Positions 37,501-51,600 of a stretch of DNA of 64,000 nt are shown piece after piece. Both the position numbers and the translations under genes were made by a program. The DNA lies in contig JAQGBZ010000023.1 of NCBI GenBank assembly GCA_034687125.1, positions 186,001 to 250,000 of the forward strand, in the 5' to 3' direction. Numbering within the stretch: position 1 is the stretch's first letter; every line of letters starts with the position of its first letter. The notes beneath the pieces are model-generated. The model made no database searches. It was given only the letters and a program-made list of their open reading frames with translations, and was not told where the DNA came from. The stretch is from Neelides folsomi. Taxonomy: Eukaryota > Arthropoda > Collembola > Neelipleona > Neelidae.

Positions 37501-39031
37501 CTATATTATCTAATAGTATACCTATGATATTTAGCGAAGATTAGGTAATAATTACATACGAAATATCTAAATGAGTTTCTTCATTAAGAGTAAGTTAATT
37601 AGCTTATTGTTAGTTAATATAAAATATTTTAATTTATCTATTGTTACGTGTTTGGTGATGGTTAACTATAAAATGTATATAAATTAATCCTAGAAAAATA
37701 CTGACCAAATAGTGACCATATAACAATTATCTTCCCAATAATTTCATCTGAAAATTTAACAAAACCTTACTTTATAAACACGCAGATATAATGAATATTA
37801 AAATAATTAATATTGTTTAAACTTAAGACTCCCATCATAAAATAGATAAAATAGGAATTTCATACAATTGCATTTTATGTTATTACATAAGAAGGTAATG
37901 ATATCATTTATATAGATATAACATTTATATGTGAGATAAATGGCTTAATGATAGTACCTTGTACCTACCTTGAACAAATATGAATTATAGTAAAGTAAAA
38001 ATGACAATGAGATCTTAAAAATAGTTTATACATAAGTTAATTAAATTCTTTTTTATAATATAATTATCTAGAATTGGCTTATTAAACCAAAGTACATATT
38101 GTAGTACAATTAAACAAGTTTTGATGCATAATATAAAATTATGTATGTTTAATATATTTAATATATGATATTACTCCACAATTAGAATAATATAAAAAAT
38201 CAGTGAAAAATTCAATTTGATCGAGTAAAAAAGCTCATCAAAGGTTCAAAATAATAGTTAACATAATGTAAAATTGAGATCTAATTCAAGATGGTCATTT
38301 TCAAAATAAATATTGATAACAATTAAATAGACAAAATATTTGAGAATGAGATGCAATTTGGTAATTTAAAAGGTCAATGGAAGTAATAGTAATATATTCA
38401 CATTCATTCTTATACTATCAATACTATAATCAAATCCAAGTAATTAATAAATATATTTAATAAGTATCGAATATACATAAATATATTAATATATATTAGG
38501 AAATACATAGTAGGAATAAACAAAGAAGGTTTGTCTTCTTTTCCCTTAATCTCTTCAACTCCTCATTTTAATGTTGAAGTTTTGATTATAAAATTCATAG
38601 GACTAGTTGTAAAACAAAGCTACAAAATCATATTGAAATACATCATTAAAATGATTGTCGAGAAAATTAAACTAATAAAAATTAATAATAATATTACATA
38701 GGAAAGCATTAAATAATTTTTGGTTTCAAAGCTGTATCTTTTTTAAATTAATTAAGCTATTACAATACACATTTCTAATTATTAATTAGTTATCTATATT
38801 TAACAAAGTCAATATAATTTTAATACAGAGAAACCTATAAATACACAGATAGTGTTGGTTGGCCCTTGGATTTGAATTTACATGATAAAGCTTAATGAAA
38901 AATCTTCAATGCGATTTGGAATTTGACTAATTGAATTAAGACAAAGTCTTTTCGTACGTGAGGTAATTTAATTGTATATAACGTATAGGTATTCGTAAGA
39001 TTATAATATATATAGCATGGAGGGAATTCAT
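34527..39031. other. Gene-free region between perilipin and TET
   Basis: No coding exon recognised in 4.5 kb. The first part (to ~35.7 kb) is less AT-rich and should contain the perilipin promoter; a distinctly GC-richer block lies at about 35040-35230. From ~35.8 to 39.0 kb the sequence is extremely AT-rich. A short direct repeat, CATTTTCTCAAAGGTTGA, occurs at 37225-37242 and 37250-37267. The TET 3' UTR should lie just below 39032, with ATTAAA (minus) at 38967-38972. Confidence 0.6.
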
Positions 39032-42000
39032 TTACGAATTCTCTGCCAGATATCCTTCCTTGATGAGCTGCTTCATTTTCCTGGGCGAAGCCTCGAGTTT
39101 CCCTTGATTAATCAGTTTAACTTCTTGAAGCTTCTTCGCTTCAATTTTTTTCTCCCATTCCGACCACCCATGGAACCGATTATTCATGCTCTTGTGTTGA
39201 TAGAAAACAAGCGTCACTCTGGATGGGTAAAGTCGATTCGGGCTCTTCAGACTGGTTGTCGCGTGCATTTCCAACTTGGCGCATTGGAGAAGAACTGCTC
39301 CATGAGTGAGGGCAATGGCCACTCCACCGAGATGACTATCTCTGAAGCAATCTTCATTGTCGCTCACTGTCTCGCTCACCTCCGGCATCACTTTCGGCTT
39401 CGGAGGAGTCACAAAACATTGTGGAGGTGTTGGAGTGGCCATTGGGCCAAAGTGAGTCGGAGGCCAAGCTCCGGGTGATGGGCCATGAGGAAGATGACTC
39501 CCCATTTGCTGATGTTGGTAGGAGTACTGCGGAGGCAAATTTGTTCCCATTGGACTCAACATTGGACCCATTGAGGGATGATGAAGAGGCGTGTGGAAAT
39601 TCCCTTGACTCACATTTTGATACGGTGGATTGGGCGGGTAGGCGGGGGAGTACGATGAAGGGAATCCAGTTGGATGAAAGGGATTGAACAAATTGCTTTC
39701 ATTTGAGTTCCCTGGACGTCCATAAGAAGGCCCTTCACGCCCCAACCGCCCTGGTTGACCCATTGATTGAGTTACATGGGTTGGCGATGATGTGGAATAG
39801 GTCGGCTGGTAGGAGGAGATTGGTGGGAAGTATGTGGGATTTTGTGGAGTCATTGAGGATTCAAAAGTTCCTTTCATACTTTCACGACTTTTCCCTGAAA
39901 TTCAAATTTTTGAATAAATTACCTTGTTTGTAGTGTAATGTTTGTTTATTGAATGCTTATTTTAATGTAATTTAAATAACTAGAAATAAATGAATATTAT
40001 TGGTGTCCTTACCAGCTTCAGTGGTGTTATTGACCATTAAATTGTTGTTGTTGTTGTTATTTCTGTTCATTTGATTCTGCATTTGCAGTTGTTGATTTGG
40101 ACTTGAAGTTGAGTCAGGTGGAGAAGTGACAAGCGGCCCATTTGTATTCATTAGTGACATTGTCTCAGCTTCGGTCATGAACGTGTGTCGGAAAGAAGGA
40201 AGGATTGGATTGATTCCCAAGTTGTTGTACAAACCATCGTTCGCTCCAGGCCCACCAAGTGAAGGATTTCCAGCAACGTTCCCCATGCTCACGTTCCGCC
40301 CCAAATAATTTGGATCCAAAGGTTGAGATGGAGGGACGAGCTGAGGATTCCCATGATGGTACGTTGGTTGTTCAAAGTAAGGTCGAAACGGTTGGTTTTG
40401 CCCCTGATGGTGATGATGCCAAAAGGAGTTTTCATGGTCGAGGACGGTGGAGGAAACTTGAGCACTCTGAAGATGATCTTCTCGCCCAGAACCGTTTTTA
40501 AAAAAGGGGAAAGATCCATATGATCTGAACATATCACCATTTGACTCTTCAAACATTTTCTCTCGTTTTGGTTGTGTTGGGCCATGAGAGAAATCAGGCA
40601 TGTGATTTGACCCAGGGTTGGCCTTTGCAGGTGGGCTATTTGCCGCCTGTTGACCTTTCCCTTTCCCTCTTCGTCTACTCGGAAGCAAAGGAACTTTTCT
40701 CACTCGCACATTTACAGGAAATCTACAATGACATTTTGAATGATTTGTTACTCAAGGCTTATTCAATCTAAGAGGTTGTTTAATTAAAACATTTAATTGA
40801 ATTGTTTAATTAAAATGTTTAATTAAATAATAATTACTTTTTCAGGATTTCAAGCTCCCCTTTCTTTACTTTCAATTTCTGTCCTTCTTTTGAACCATGC
40901 TCGTCCGTCTCGTCCAACTTGTACAACGGAAATACGTGATATTGTTCATCGTCACCTTTCCCAAGATTTCGATTCCTCGTGAAGGAAACGGTCTAAAAAT
41001 GTAAAAAACACACCATGAGAGCCAATTCATTTGCATGTTGATGGTGGTTAATTTGCGAGTCTCACGAGAGTCGATCCGTTGATCATGTTGTGGGCATCTT
41101 TGTGTGCGTGTGAGCAATAGTCGAGACAGGCCGTGACACCGGAGAAAGGTCGACCGGGTCTATAGCCCAAGCGACACTCAAGTCCTTCCCCCTCATGCTC
41201 CACTTGGGTCTTGTAAGAGTCGGGAGCGACACGTTCGTAAAGGGGGCCCAAGTGCGTCGCCAAATGCTGGACCTTCTCCTCCAATTCACTCTCCTATTCA
41301 AAAAGAAATCCTTGTATGACTTATGCCCACGATCACCATAAACTTCTCGGGCTAAAAGTCACAACTTTCCCAATTCCACATGAAAAATTTCCCGCAGCTG
41401 GAGGTGATCAATCAAACATAATGGCCTATACCTCATTACTGGCTATAAACACCCCCATGGTTTTAATCCCCACCAACTTCCCCCCTTTCCTTCACATTCA
41501 AAATGAAATATCCCTTCCTTGTGATAATCAATTTTTTCCTTTCCAAAAGAGTCGACCAAATTAATAAAGTGGATTTAACCCCAATCTCAATTTTCTATTC
41601 AACTTTCTTCAAGATTAGTTTAATTGGAATTGATTAATTATTTTGGTAAATGATAATAATTTAATAATAATTTCATTAATTTCTTACTTCGTGTTCTTCA
41701 GTGAGCCGAAATTTCCTCACATTTCGACTTCTAGCGTATTTGCATCCGTTGAAGAACATGGACCAGGCGCAGCCGAAAGAGTAAGCGGCTCCTGACGTAT
41801 CCGGGTCAATCCCTTGACATGCACATGATCTCTGCTCATTTGTATCGCTCCGACGTGTTGTAGAGATACCGAAACGATTAAGTTTATAAACAAGCGTATC
41901 GTAAAGGTTATCAGCAAAATGGTTCGGAACTCCTTCCCAAATCACAATGGAAATTACGATCCACGCTGTAGAACATTTGTGCCCTTTTCGTTCTTTGACC

Positions 42001-45000
42001 AACATCATAATTTGCTCTTCGTAACTTCCCCTCCTTAAAATCTGCAATCGTGAATAAATATAGTAAAAATAGTATTTAATTGAATAAATAAAGTAAAATT
42101 ACTATTTAATTGAATAAATAAAGTGAAATTACTATTTAATTGAATAAATATAATGACTATTTAATTGGATAAATATTTAACAACTTAATTGAATAATTGA
42201 TTTTAATGGAATAATTAGACAAAATTGTGTCATTAACTTACCCATTTGGCAAGCGGACATCCTTGGCTCGTCTTCCCCTCCTTCCCTGTATAAATAACTT
42301 TTTCGAGTCTGAGTTGACCTCCGGAAAATCCCGTCCGTCTCTCCACAGTTTCCCTCAGTTCTTGTAGGGTCGCCCCGGCCCCCAAATGAGTGTAGTAAGG
42401 GCCGGGCTCAGCATGGGATTCATCCACAGGAAAGCAGCCGCATTCAACAAAAGGAACATTTGTGTCTTTCTCTTCCGCTTTTCCTTTCTCCTCGACGACA
42501 GATGGGACGGGGTCGTCTTTTGGAATTGTGGGGGTCAGAGGCTCGGACTTGACCTTTGTCTTCACCTCCTCCTTCACTTTATTTTTTAAGCTATTCATCC
42601 GCTCGAAAGCTGAGAGGTACAAACCAGTCTTTTGCTCTGACTCCGCACAAAGAAGCTCGAGCTTTTCTTCGGAAGTCAAGTGAATTCTTTCTGGTTCCTT
42701 GCCGTTTTTCTTAATTTTCTTGCATTTCTTCAATGGCTTGGCATTCGAGCGAAGAATGCTCGGGCTGTTGGGCGAGTCGCCTCCTGACCTTTCCTTCCCC
42801 TCTTCCTTGATCGGAAGTAGTGGAATTGGTGGTGAAAGGGACGAATTCCCACTGCTGCATCCGGCCATTGGAGTCATTGCCCCCACCGGACTCCGAGATT
42901 GACCCGAAGTTAAAAAATTCCTCTCGTCCTCTTCCTCTTTCACTTTCTTCCTTTTCCCTTTCTTTCCTTTTCCTTTCTTTCCCTCGTTCTTTTTGGCTCC
43001 AAAATCAGGTGCAAATGGTGGGGTTGTATTTAAATTCCCAATGTGGTTATTATTATTGTTGATGTTGGGTGAGGAAGTTCCCAAGTTCCTCATTGGCGGA
43101 TTAATATTCATTCTTTGGGTGTTTAACCCAAAGTCTTGTGGGGATCTTGAACAAACACTATTTGTCCCATTAGTGTGATTGGAAACTGAAAAGGTCGCGT
43201 CCAAATTCCGCAAAGCAGCTTCAAAATGGGCTTCTTCCACATCTGGTAACAATGTCCCTTCAAAACTTCCACTCTCACTTTCCACGTTCATCCCCCCGTT
43301 TCCAATATTCCCAATCGTCATCACTTCATCTTTAACTCTTTTGTTCGGTTCTCCGTAGTTGAACTGTGGAGGTCGATGTTGATTTAAATGAGTCTCCTCT
43401 TCTCTCTCAGGTGGTCGGTACATTGAATAGGAATCGAAACTCCTAGAGTCAAATGGCGAGGATTGGAATAAATTCTGTTCCTCTTCATGGTGGTGATGAT
43501 GGTTGTTATGGTGGTGGTCGTAGGCGTTCGGATTGTAATAATTTGAAAAATTCCCGGACAAATTATTGTTGTAGTGGAGCGTTTCCCCTTGTGAGGCTTT
43601 GACCCCTGGGTATCTGCTAGAGCTCAGTGAGCCCCGTTGGGGATGTGGCAAATACCCAGGGACCTCGTTTGGGTGACCGGTCCCTCCATGCGGCATGTGA
43701 ATGTCTTTATGGTCTCCGTTGAGAAGACCATTGGAGCGAAGATAAGTGTCCTCGTAATTACTCGCAGGACTGTTGTTCTGCACGGTGCTTTCACTCGAGT
43801 TCGAATTCCCATTGTTGACTCCGTTGAGGAAGGAGTTGTTGATAGGAAGGATCGAGTTGGGGCTCGAATGCGGAATATGCGGAGACGGAGTGGTGCTTGG
43901 AGTGAATCTGTGAGGCGTTCGCGGACTGGTGGCTGGAAGAGAATTCGTCGGAGGCGAAGGACCACTGAATGGCGAATTGTCTAAACTACCATTGTTGTTG
44001 CTGTTGAATGATGGGATTTGCGGAGTGTAGCTCCAAGGTTCAGTCGCTCCCGACGAAGGGGTTGACCCCGCTGACCAAAAACGATCGTGAGGGGAATAAC
44101 TCCCAGGATCCGAAGGAGTTTGAGGCTGAGATGATCCAGTTGAATAGTATGACATCACAGATGCCTAAAATCAAAACATTTTATTAAAACATTTAATTTA
44201 CTATAATATACTATTTGTAAAAGCGTTTTCCATCTACTACAACTCTTTTAGCTTTTTAGTATTTGTTTATGTTTTTTTAATGATTTGATCAATTTTTAGT
44301 AATATGAGATTATGGGTAAGAGTTTATAAGAATGTTAAAGTTAAAATTATAAGAAAGCTTAAATGCATATAAGAAAAATACGTGATGGGTAAAGTAAATT
44401 TTTAAAATTTGGTGTTGAATGAATAACTTGGGTAAACATTATTCTATTCTTCCCTTCTTCCGCTGTCCTCCTCCAAGAACAACAGAAAGATCCTCTTCAC
44501 TTTGGCCCACACTCAAAGTGAACAGAAGAGGAACAATAAGAGTTTGTGCAAACGAAGTAATTCTTTAATAGCAGTTATCCCCTTTGCTTCTCCAATAAGA
44601 TCTCTACCGTATGAATTCATTCATCTCACAATCAGTAGAAAAAACCTTGTCAATTATAAGAACCAAAATTGGAGGCCCTCAATTGCCTCACTCATTCAAT
44701 CTCTCGCCCTCACAATTAATAAATAAATTAAACGAGACCCAACGGCTGCAGCATTATATGAATTCATTCCTCATTAACACACAAGAAACAGCCAGACATA
44801 AAAACACAAGTCAACGAAGATTCATATTTACAACATTGTATGAATGAGCAAAAAACTGATTATTTATATATGAATAAAGTCCTATATGCTATTCTTTCAT
44901 ATTAACATTTGAATGTATTAAATATGTGAGCAAACCATATGAGTATATTAAACCCAGCATATTTATTAATCCATATCTACATATATCATATGTGTGAATA

Positions 45001-48000
45001 ATATGAATATTATCCTTATAAAATGTATAAATATACATTCTAAGTATTCTATTTGTATTTCAAATGTTCAAGTTCAAGTTTAAGCCTGTAGGGTAAGTCG
45101 GAAATATTAAGATATAAAATTTATAAATTTCCAACTAATAAGAAAGTAAACAAGTAGCTTTATAAAATAACATCTTCTGAATTAATAAACAAGTTAAATA
45201 TTACAAGAAGAGCTTAGAATTGAGAATTAAAAATATTTTTATATTTTTATGATTCTCAAAGGAGGTTTGGATGCGGACATTTAATAAATAAATATCAAAG
45301 CGTCTGTTGAGCCTCAGAGCCTGCATGAGTTTATTCCTTCTCCGCGAACACCTGCTTCAGATGTGGGTTTCAATTAGGAAACGCAATAAATATTCACATC
45401 ATGATGGATCAAACAATGAAACCATGCCTCATATCTCACCCTTCCTTCCTAGACATAATAAATGCAATTTTAAATATTATACATTTATACCTAATACTAC
45501 TACTACCTATACCTACTACTACCTTATACTTTTACTATTATTGATTTTCTTTTAATGAAATTTTGCAGTATTGTTTACTTTTATAATAATCTTCTGGTTA
45601 ATTATATAACCCAATAACTTATAAATAAGTTTGTGATTAATAGCATTGTATAGTTGATTGGCCAAATAAGAAAATACATGATAAATTAATATCAATAATT
45701 TGTAAATTGAAAAAGAGAGAAAGCCGATTTGAAGGGGGCGAAATTTCATATTGAATTTCTTGAGTAATATAATTGAGTTTCATCTTTTTTCGTGTTTTTG
45801 GAAGGTTGTAAAAGAGCTATAAAATAATTACTGTGTAAGAGAGCAATGTAGATGCGGAGAGTTTGTATATAATAAAGTTGGCAACAGTTGGTAGCTGGGC
45901 ATTCGATGACCCATAGCCTCCCTAAGCGGAGACGGGAACCAATAAAATAAAATTCCCCGTAACATTCAAGGAGAGAACTCGGCCGTAAACTTTGACCTTT
46001 TTTCGCCCTCGGCTGACCTCTCAATTCCTATCACTATATGGGAGTCAGGATGTGAATATCTCTTGTTCTTCACCACCATTCCTTATCACTTGCATTTACA
46101 AACTCTTCTGATATATGTATTGCATGTATAAACATATCTTTTAGCAATTACATAGTATGAAATATCTCGATATTTATGAATGCATATTATAGGGGTAGTA
46201 GAAATTATAATTTGATTTGCGCTTCAGTATATCTTTATGTCTCAATTAAGCGATGAGAGAAATGCACAATATGGAGAAAACTCAGTCTACGTAACAAGCC
46301 TGAATATATCCAATATCCAAAGACTAGAATAAAATACACAAAGACTAGTAAATTGTTACATAAAATACATAAGGTGCTATAATTATGTAGAGTACTTATA
46401 TACTCTAAGCTGGAAATTACATAAAAGTATATTTATATAATATAATATGTACTTGAATAATATATTTTAGAGTAATTAATGCTCAATTTGAGAAAGTCAT
46501 GTAATTGAATCATTGTTTCTTTGCTCTTCTTTGAAAGAGGAAAATTAAATTATATTGTGAATAAATATTCCCCCAGATGAGTCGAGATTCAATAATGGTA
46601 AAGTTCAAAAGGATCGTTGTGAAAGGAAGTTCCTCATTTCGGAAAAGTTTCTCCTTCGACATAATAAATATGGAAGTTAATTAGCGTTGATTAAAAATTT
46701 AGTTAAAAGGAACGGTCTATAGAAGGAAATTGAGAATGAAAAGAGCAATTTGGAAAGTGGATTAATTTGAGACCTACAGACGTCAGAGACAATATAACTA
46801 AATTTACAATTTATTAAAAACATCGCGTCCCTTTAATTACAAATCTTATTCGGACGAGAAATTCAACTCGCAAATTCCTAATACACAAGTCCTCCATACT
46901 CCCAATGTTTAAATGGGTATTTTCCACAACTTTCTTACGGTATTACTCAACTATTTACTTTCCTCCATTTCCAACTTCTTTCACTCCTCTTTTCATTAGG
47001 CGAATTCAAGGAATCATCATTAATCTTGTTTCAGCTCATTCCACTTACGCTCAATTTACATCAAAAACGAAAGCTGTTCATTAGAACTTTTCATCTTTGA
47101 GAAATATGGGGAGGAAAAGAGTTCAAATTTTCAAAAAATCAATATGAAACGTATGAAAAGGTTGTAAAAATGGAAAGTTTACATTTCGGAATTTATCTCG
47201 GGTTCTCAAAACAGATTTTTTCTCATAGATGCTCAACATATAACTATGCAGGGAGGGCCATAAGTATCTTTCTTTTTTTAATGGGCAACCATTTTAATGT
47301 GATTAGAGATAAAAATCTTTAAACATCGGCGATCTATGTTGAATGTATCCATCTACTATGAAGCAAACTAAAGACTGATATGGTTAAAGCGTAAATAAAC
47401 GACAGCTACTATTCTTTGAGAAAGCGCGAACTTTGGAACGCAATGGATAGGACGGGGCTCGACGAGGCGCTTTTCAATGGCCTCGACGCTCTCCAGATCT
47501 CACTCCCTTGGATTTCTTTTTATGGGATTTTGTCAAAAGCAAGGTTTACGCCAAGAATCCATCAACACTTGCTGAAATCAGTCTGGAATAGTCGAAGCGT
47601 TTGCAGAAGTTCAGGTTGCTATGTGCAAACGTGGATGTGAAGCTGTCGTTTGTTTGCGTTTGCAACGCTGCCTCGAAGCTGATGGAGCTCAAGTGACAAA
47701 ATAATGTTACTGAATATATTATATAATATATAAGCATTACCATTGCCAAATCTTAGAAAAATTGGTTAAAGATTAAAAGAGATACGAGCCGATTAAAAAA
47801 AAGAAAGATACTTATGGCCCTCCCTGTATAACTAGCCTCCTATTTCTGTTATAATTAAGACCCTTCAACTTCCTCCTTATTTATTTGCTTATTTAACTTG
47901 TGGTGAATAAGAACAGATGTGAAGAACTGGGCTGAAATTCCTCCCCTAATTTATCCTCCATGTATAAGAATATCCACCTTTACTTTCAAGACCATTTTAT

Positions 48001-48618
48001 TGTATTACATGCGCTATATGCATCTTAATTTGAAATGGGAAAATCAATGATTTCTGTAAAAATTGTATAATTTAATCAAAAAGTTTTAATGTTGCAAAAG
48101 TTATCAAATAAATTCAAGGATTTAATTTGAGAATATGATAATGTTTATAAATATTCCTCATGTATATGGACCGGGGGTGAAATACATCAAAATTCCCTTC
48201 GACCTTCCGCCCCTGCTACCAAATAGAAGCGGAAGCAGAAGAGAGGAAACGGAAAGAGGCGAGTCCTCTAACTTTATCAACCCATTTCCACTTCGCTCTT
48301 TTCATACGTCATCTAATTAGCTCCTCTTTCACGAATAATTAATCATTTCCTTAATTCGAATATCCATCTCCTCTGCGCCCAGAATTCACACTTCAATTTT
48401 AACAACAACGAGAGAATATTGCAAATGCATCTAGTTGGTAAATGGCTTTGAATGAAAAGAAATGAAAGGAAATCCACTTTCTTATGAAAAATATGGGTTC
48501 TTTACCTTTATAATATAGGTATATTAAATATTTGTAAATATTTTGAATAATGTGAACTCACGGCTGAAGATGCGACTCCAGAATTATTGTTCGATCCTTG
48601 TCTTCCTCTTCCATCCAT
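39032..48618 (-). CDS. Tet: TET methylcytosine dioxygenase, 7 exons seen, at least 1429 aa
   Basis: Fe(II)/2-oxoglutarate dioxygenase that oxidises 5-methylcytosine in DNA (and in RNA in some animals); nuclear. Exons (minus): 48618-48562, 44164-42242, 42041-41688, 41293-41066, 40992-40838, 40722-40013, 39894-39032; 4290 nt, frame kept. Residues 1-~590 are low-complexity (Ser/Asn/Pro/His) with Lys-rich stretches. The Cys-rich part begins near VECGCFPVDES and includes CPLAKW, RTCACQG-like SCACQGIDPDTSG and SFGCAWSMFFNGCKYARS. The double-stranded beta-helix has CLDYCSHAHKDAHNM (Fe ligands His~842, Asp~844). A long Gln/Asn/Pro-rich insert of roughly 400 residues follows, then HATTSLKSPN (His~1353) and YPSRVTLVFYQHK (Arg~1368, 2OG). 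All catalytic residues are present. No CXXC zinc finger is seen; the frame is open upstream of the chosen ATG to an acceptor (TTATAG), so 5' exons may be missing. Confidence 0.95.
42051..42170. repeat. 30-bp tandem repeat, four copies, in TET intron 2
   Basis: TGAATAAATA recurs at exactly 42051, 42081, 42111 and 42141, with flanking TTTAAT and AGTAAAATT parts conserved and slowly diverging. The copies fill most of the 200-bp intron between exons 3 and 2. It begins only 10 bp from the exon 3 acceptor. Confidence 0.85.
47247..47828 (+). mobile_element. Deleted mariner-family element (582 bp) with TIRs
   Basis: The ends are near-perfect inverted repeats of ~33 bp: the left starts TGCAGGGAGGGCCATAAG at 47247, and the right ends CTTATGGCCCTCCCTGTA at 47828. 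TA dinucleotides flank both ends (47245-47246 and 47829-47830), as expected for Tc1/mariner insertion. Inside, 47475-47591 reads WPRRSPDLTPLDFFLW and VKSKVYAKNPSTLAEI, the C-terminal part of a mariner transposase, ending in an in-frame stop. Most of the transposase is absent, so the copy is inactive. Sits in TET intron 1. Confidence 0.9.
47475..47591 (+). pseudogene. Mariner transposase C-terminal remnant
   Basis: Only the segment around the third acidic catalytic residue (SPDLTPLD) and the following helix survive. The N-terminal DNA-binding and first two catalytic parts are gone and the frame stops at 47589-47591. Read on the plus strand, opposite to the host TET gene. Confidence 0.85.
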
Positions 48619-51600
48619 CTTCTCGGCACGTGAGTTTGGCTATAAAATTACCAAAAACAATGATTAATTGACAATTTAATTAATTTCAATTTCAATTCTT
48701 TTCTTAATTAAAGCCATTAAACAAACCATATACCTAGTATAAATCTTTGTAATCGTACATGTAAGATTTCATTATTTGAATAATACTAAAAGACTAAATG
48801 CCATGAGTGTGGTCCCGTAAATTTTTTAAATGTCCTTATCATTGTTCACTTTGAAAATTATCATAAAACTGTTATTGTTTTGTATGACTATAATTCTTTA
48901 TCCATTTTCAAGCCCAGTAGTTATCGTTGGAAAATTTACAAGTGTGTGAGAAAATGAAAAATTAAGAAAGATGCGGAGCTGAGCAAACGTGCGAGGAAGA
49001 GTTTTACGTGCATTAGAATTCCCTATATTTTTTCCCTGTTGCTCCTCATGAGCTCGGAAATCTCCGACTCCTTGGCCATAAAGTGTGCTGGAGGGAGCCG
49101 TAACAAATTTCAATTTCCACCTCGGGTTCCGGCCGGTCGAGGTTGGTAGGTGCATTAATAAGAAGCCCATTCTGGCCTTATATCTTATCGATCTCAAACT
49201 CTCCCTTCCAACCACGTTGTTCAACTTCTCCGATAATCCACGGAGCTCCGAAGTTCTATACTTATACAAAATCCCAAGTCTATACAAGATATGGTAATAT
49301 TTCAAGGGCTCGACATGCGGGAGGGTACGAGTTGTAAAACCGTTCGTTAATCACCTCTTCTCATAATCCTTTATTCATCCGCTTTTTGAGCAAGGGCCGC
49401 AAATGAGCCGAAATGTTATTAAACCACTGTCCCAGGCTTCCCCTCATCCCTCTCTAATTGTCCGCTGAGGGCTGAGAATGATGTTTTAATCACGTAATCA
49501 CAGTTTTTCTCAAACTCAACTATCTCGAAAATCTTTTTAATTTCATTTCTTTAATCTCAATTTGGTAATTACTGACAGTTTATCAATAATAAGATAATTA
49601 AGCAATTAAAATATTAATTAAACTTTTTATCAAGTTACCAGCCTAGATCATATAATAAGTATGGTACATTAATAGTACAAGTGTGTACATATGTAAATAA
49701 TTTAATACCTACTAAACAAATTTCATTATGGAAGGTATGGTACATATTGGTAATATGTATTTCATATACTTAAATACATTTGGAAGATTAAAAAAGTTAA
49801 TTGAGCCTTAAAAATTCTTTGAAACTGATAAAAAAGGAGAATCTACTGAAAAGAGTAAAACGACGAAAATAAATTGTGAAAAGTTTATTCCCCAATAAAA
49901 TTTGGACTAAAGAATCTAATATAAATCCTTTCATCTTTCCCTTCAATGTGAAAAATTGAAGTAGAATTTATCAAACCTTCTTTTCAAAATCACAAGAAAA
50001 GATTCACACAAATGAAAAAAATCTACAATAATACTTTTTACATAACAATATAATGCGAACACTCCGCAAATTAAATATTCCGAGCACAAAGAAAGATTTA
50101 TTCAAATTACTTATCTTATACTAATAATGCTCTTACGGATATTTAAAATATTACAGAGCTTATTATTAAGGATTCTCAATCATTCGACAATAGGTTCATA
50201 AGACTTCCCAGGCAAATAACCCAAAGTAAACGACATTATTAGCTTATTATTAAAATCTATTTGGCAAAAAAAAGAATTTGTTACATCTGAAGACGTAGAA
50301 AATGATGAGTAATAGGATTATTTATAATAAAATTTCGTTCGTTCCGAATTTTGGCTGAGTGGATTAGAGATTAGTGTGGGAATGATGATTAGGTGGTAAA
50401 TCCCTGAAGGTTCGAGGAATTTTGGAATTGAAGGGATCTAAGGGCATTAGGAATCCAATTTGGAGTCAAAAGGTCGAATAAATAGGGAAAAGACCTTGAG
50501 ATTGATTTTTGAATAAATTGAAAAATTCAATTTCAAAGCCCGTATATTTCTTTATTCAAAATTTACTCGGAAAAAGGAATTAATCTGTTCTTATAAGATG
50601 AAATATTTAATAGAGGCTTATTACAAGACTCGGTAGGCTTCAATTTCCCAATTTCCTCTCTTTTTATGATTGGAAAAGTTTTGAGAAGGCACATTAGACA
50701 TATTGCTCTCAGCCTCAACTTTGGTCGATCAGCTTTTCCTATATGTTTAATGCGTACCGAACCTTAACTTTTTAACCATAATCATATGTAGGATATAAAT
50801 GGTTTTCAAGTCTGAATTTTTTTAAAAATGAATATGACTTTTGAATTTTATATGAATTGCCATTACATGATATAAATATCTAATGTACACATTTTCACAG
50901 ATGAGTTTGTTTTTGAAAATGTACCTTTATTGTATTTATAATGAAGATTTGCTAATCTCATTTGAACAAAATCAATAATTGAGTTAAAGAAAATAGAACA
51001 ATTAATAATTGAAGAAAAATTGGCAATTTAAAAAGTTTTTCCACTAAAATGAATGAAATTGCTCAAAAGGAATTGAGATGGAAAAAGTTACACTTTGACT
51101 ATGACCAAATGTGTGTATCTGGTTTACAATTAAAGTATAAGTTTTCTAATTACGCCAATTCTCATTTAATTAATATTTTAATAAAAGGACGCGGTGAGTG
51201 GGCGCTGGAGGGTGGACGAAGTTAGGCGGATTCTCCTTTGACTCAACTCATTCCTCCATCTCTTCTAATTAATTTCGAGGGAGCAAGTGAAGGAAGCTTA
51301 ACCCAAATTATCCTCAGAAGCCTCTTTTAATTTAGAGACCAATTAAAAACCTATTTGAATTTCTTTCCAATTTAACTCACCCTCACTCAGTCCTGTGTAC
51401 ATTTACAAAGTTGCTCCGACGCGGAGTTTTAAAACTTTCTCCCAATTTGATATTCCGCAACGTTTCGGCTTTTTCGCTTAACTCAATAAACACCTGAATT
51501 GGATTTCATGAGAAATGGAGAATTTGGCATAAATAAGATTATACAACTTCCACATGGCCAATATCTTTACTTACAATTATATAAAGATAAACAAGTTATT

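Larger units (their letters stand above)
44165..48561. other. TET intron 1 (between the first seen exon and the large exon)
   Basis: A 4.4-kb intron without recognised exons. It holds the deleted mariner copy at 47247-47828 and is otherwise AT-rich, with no other element that I can name. Confidence 0.65.
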
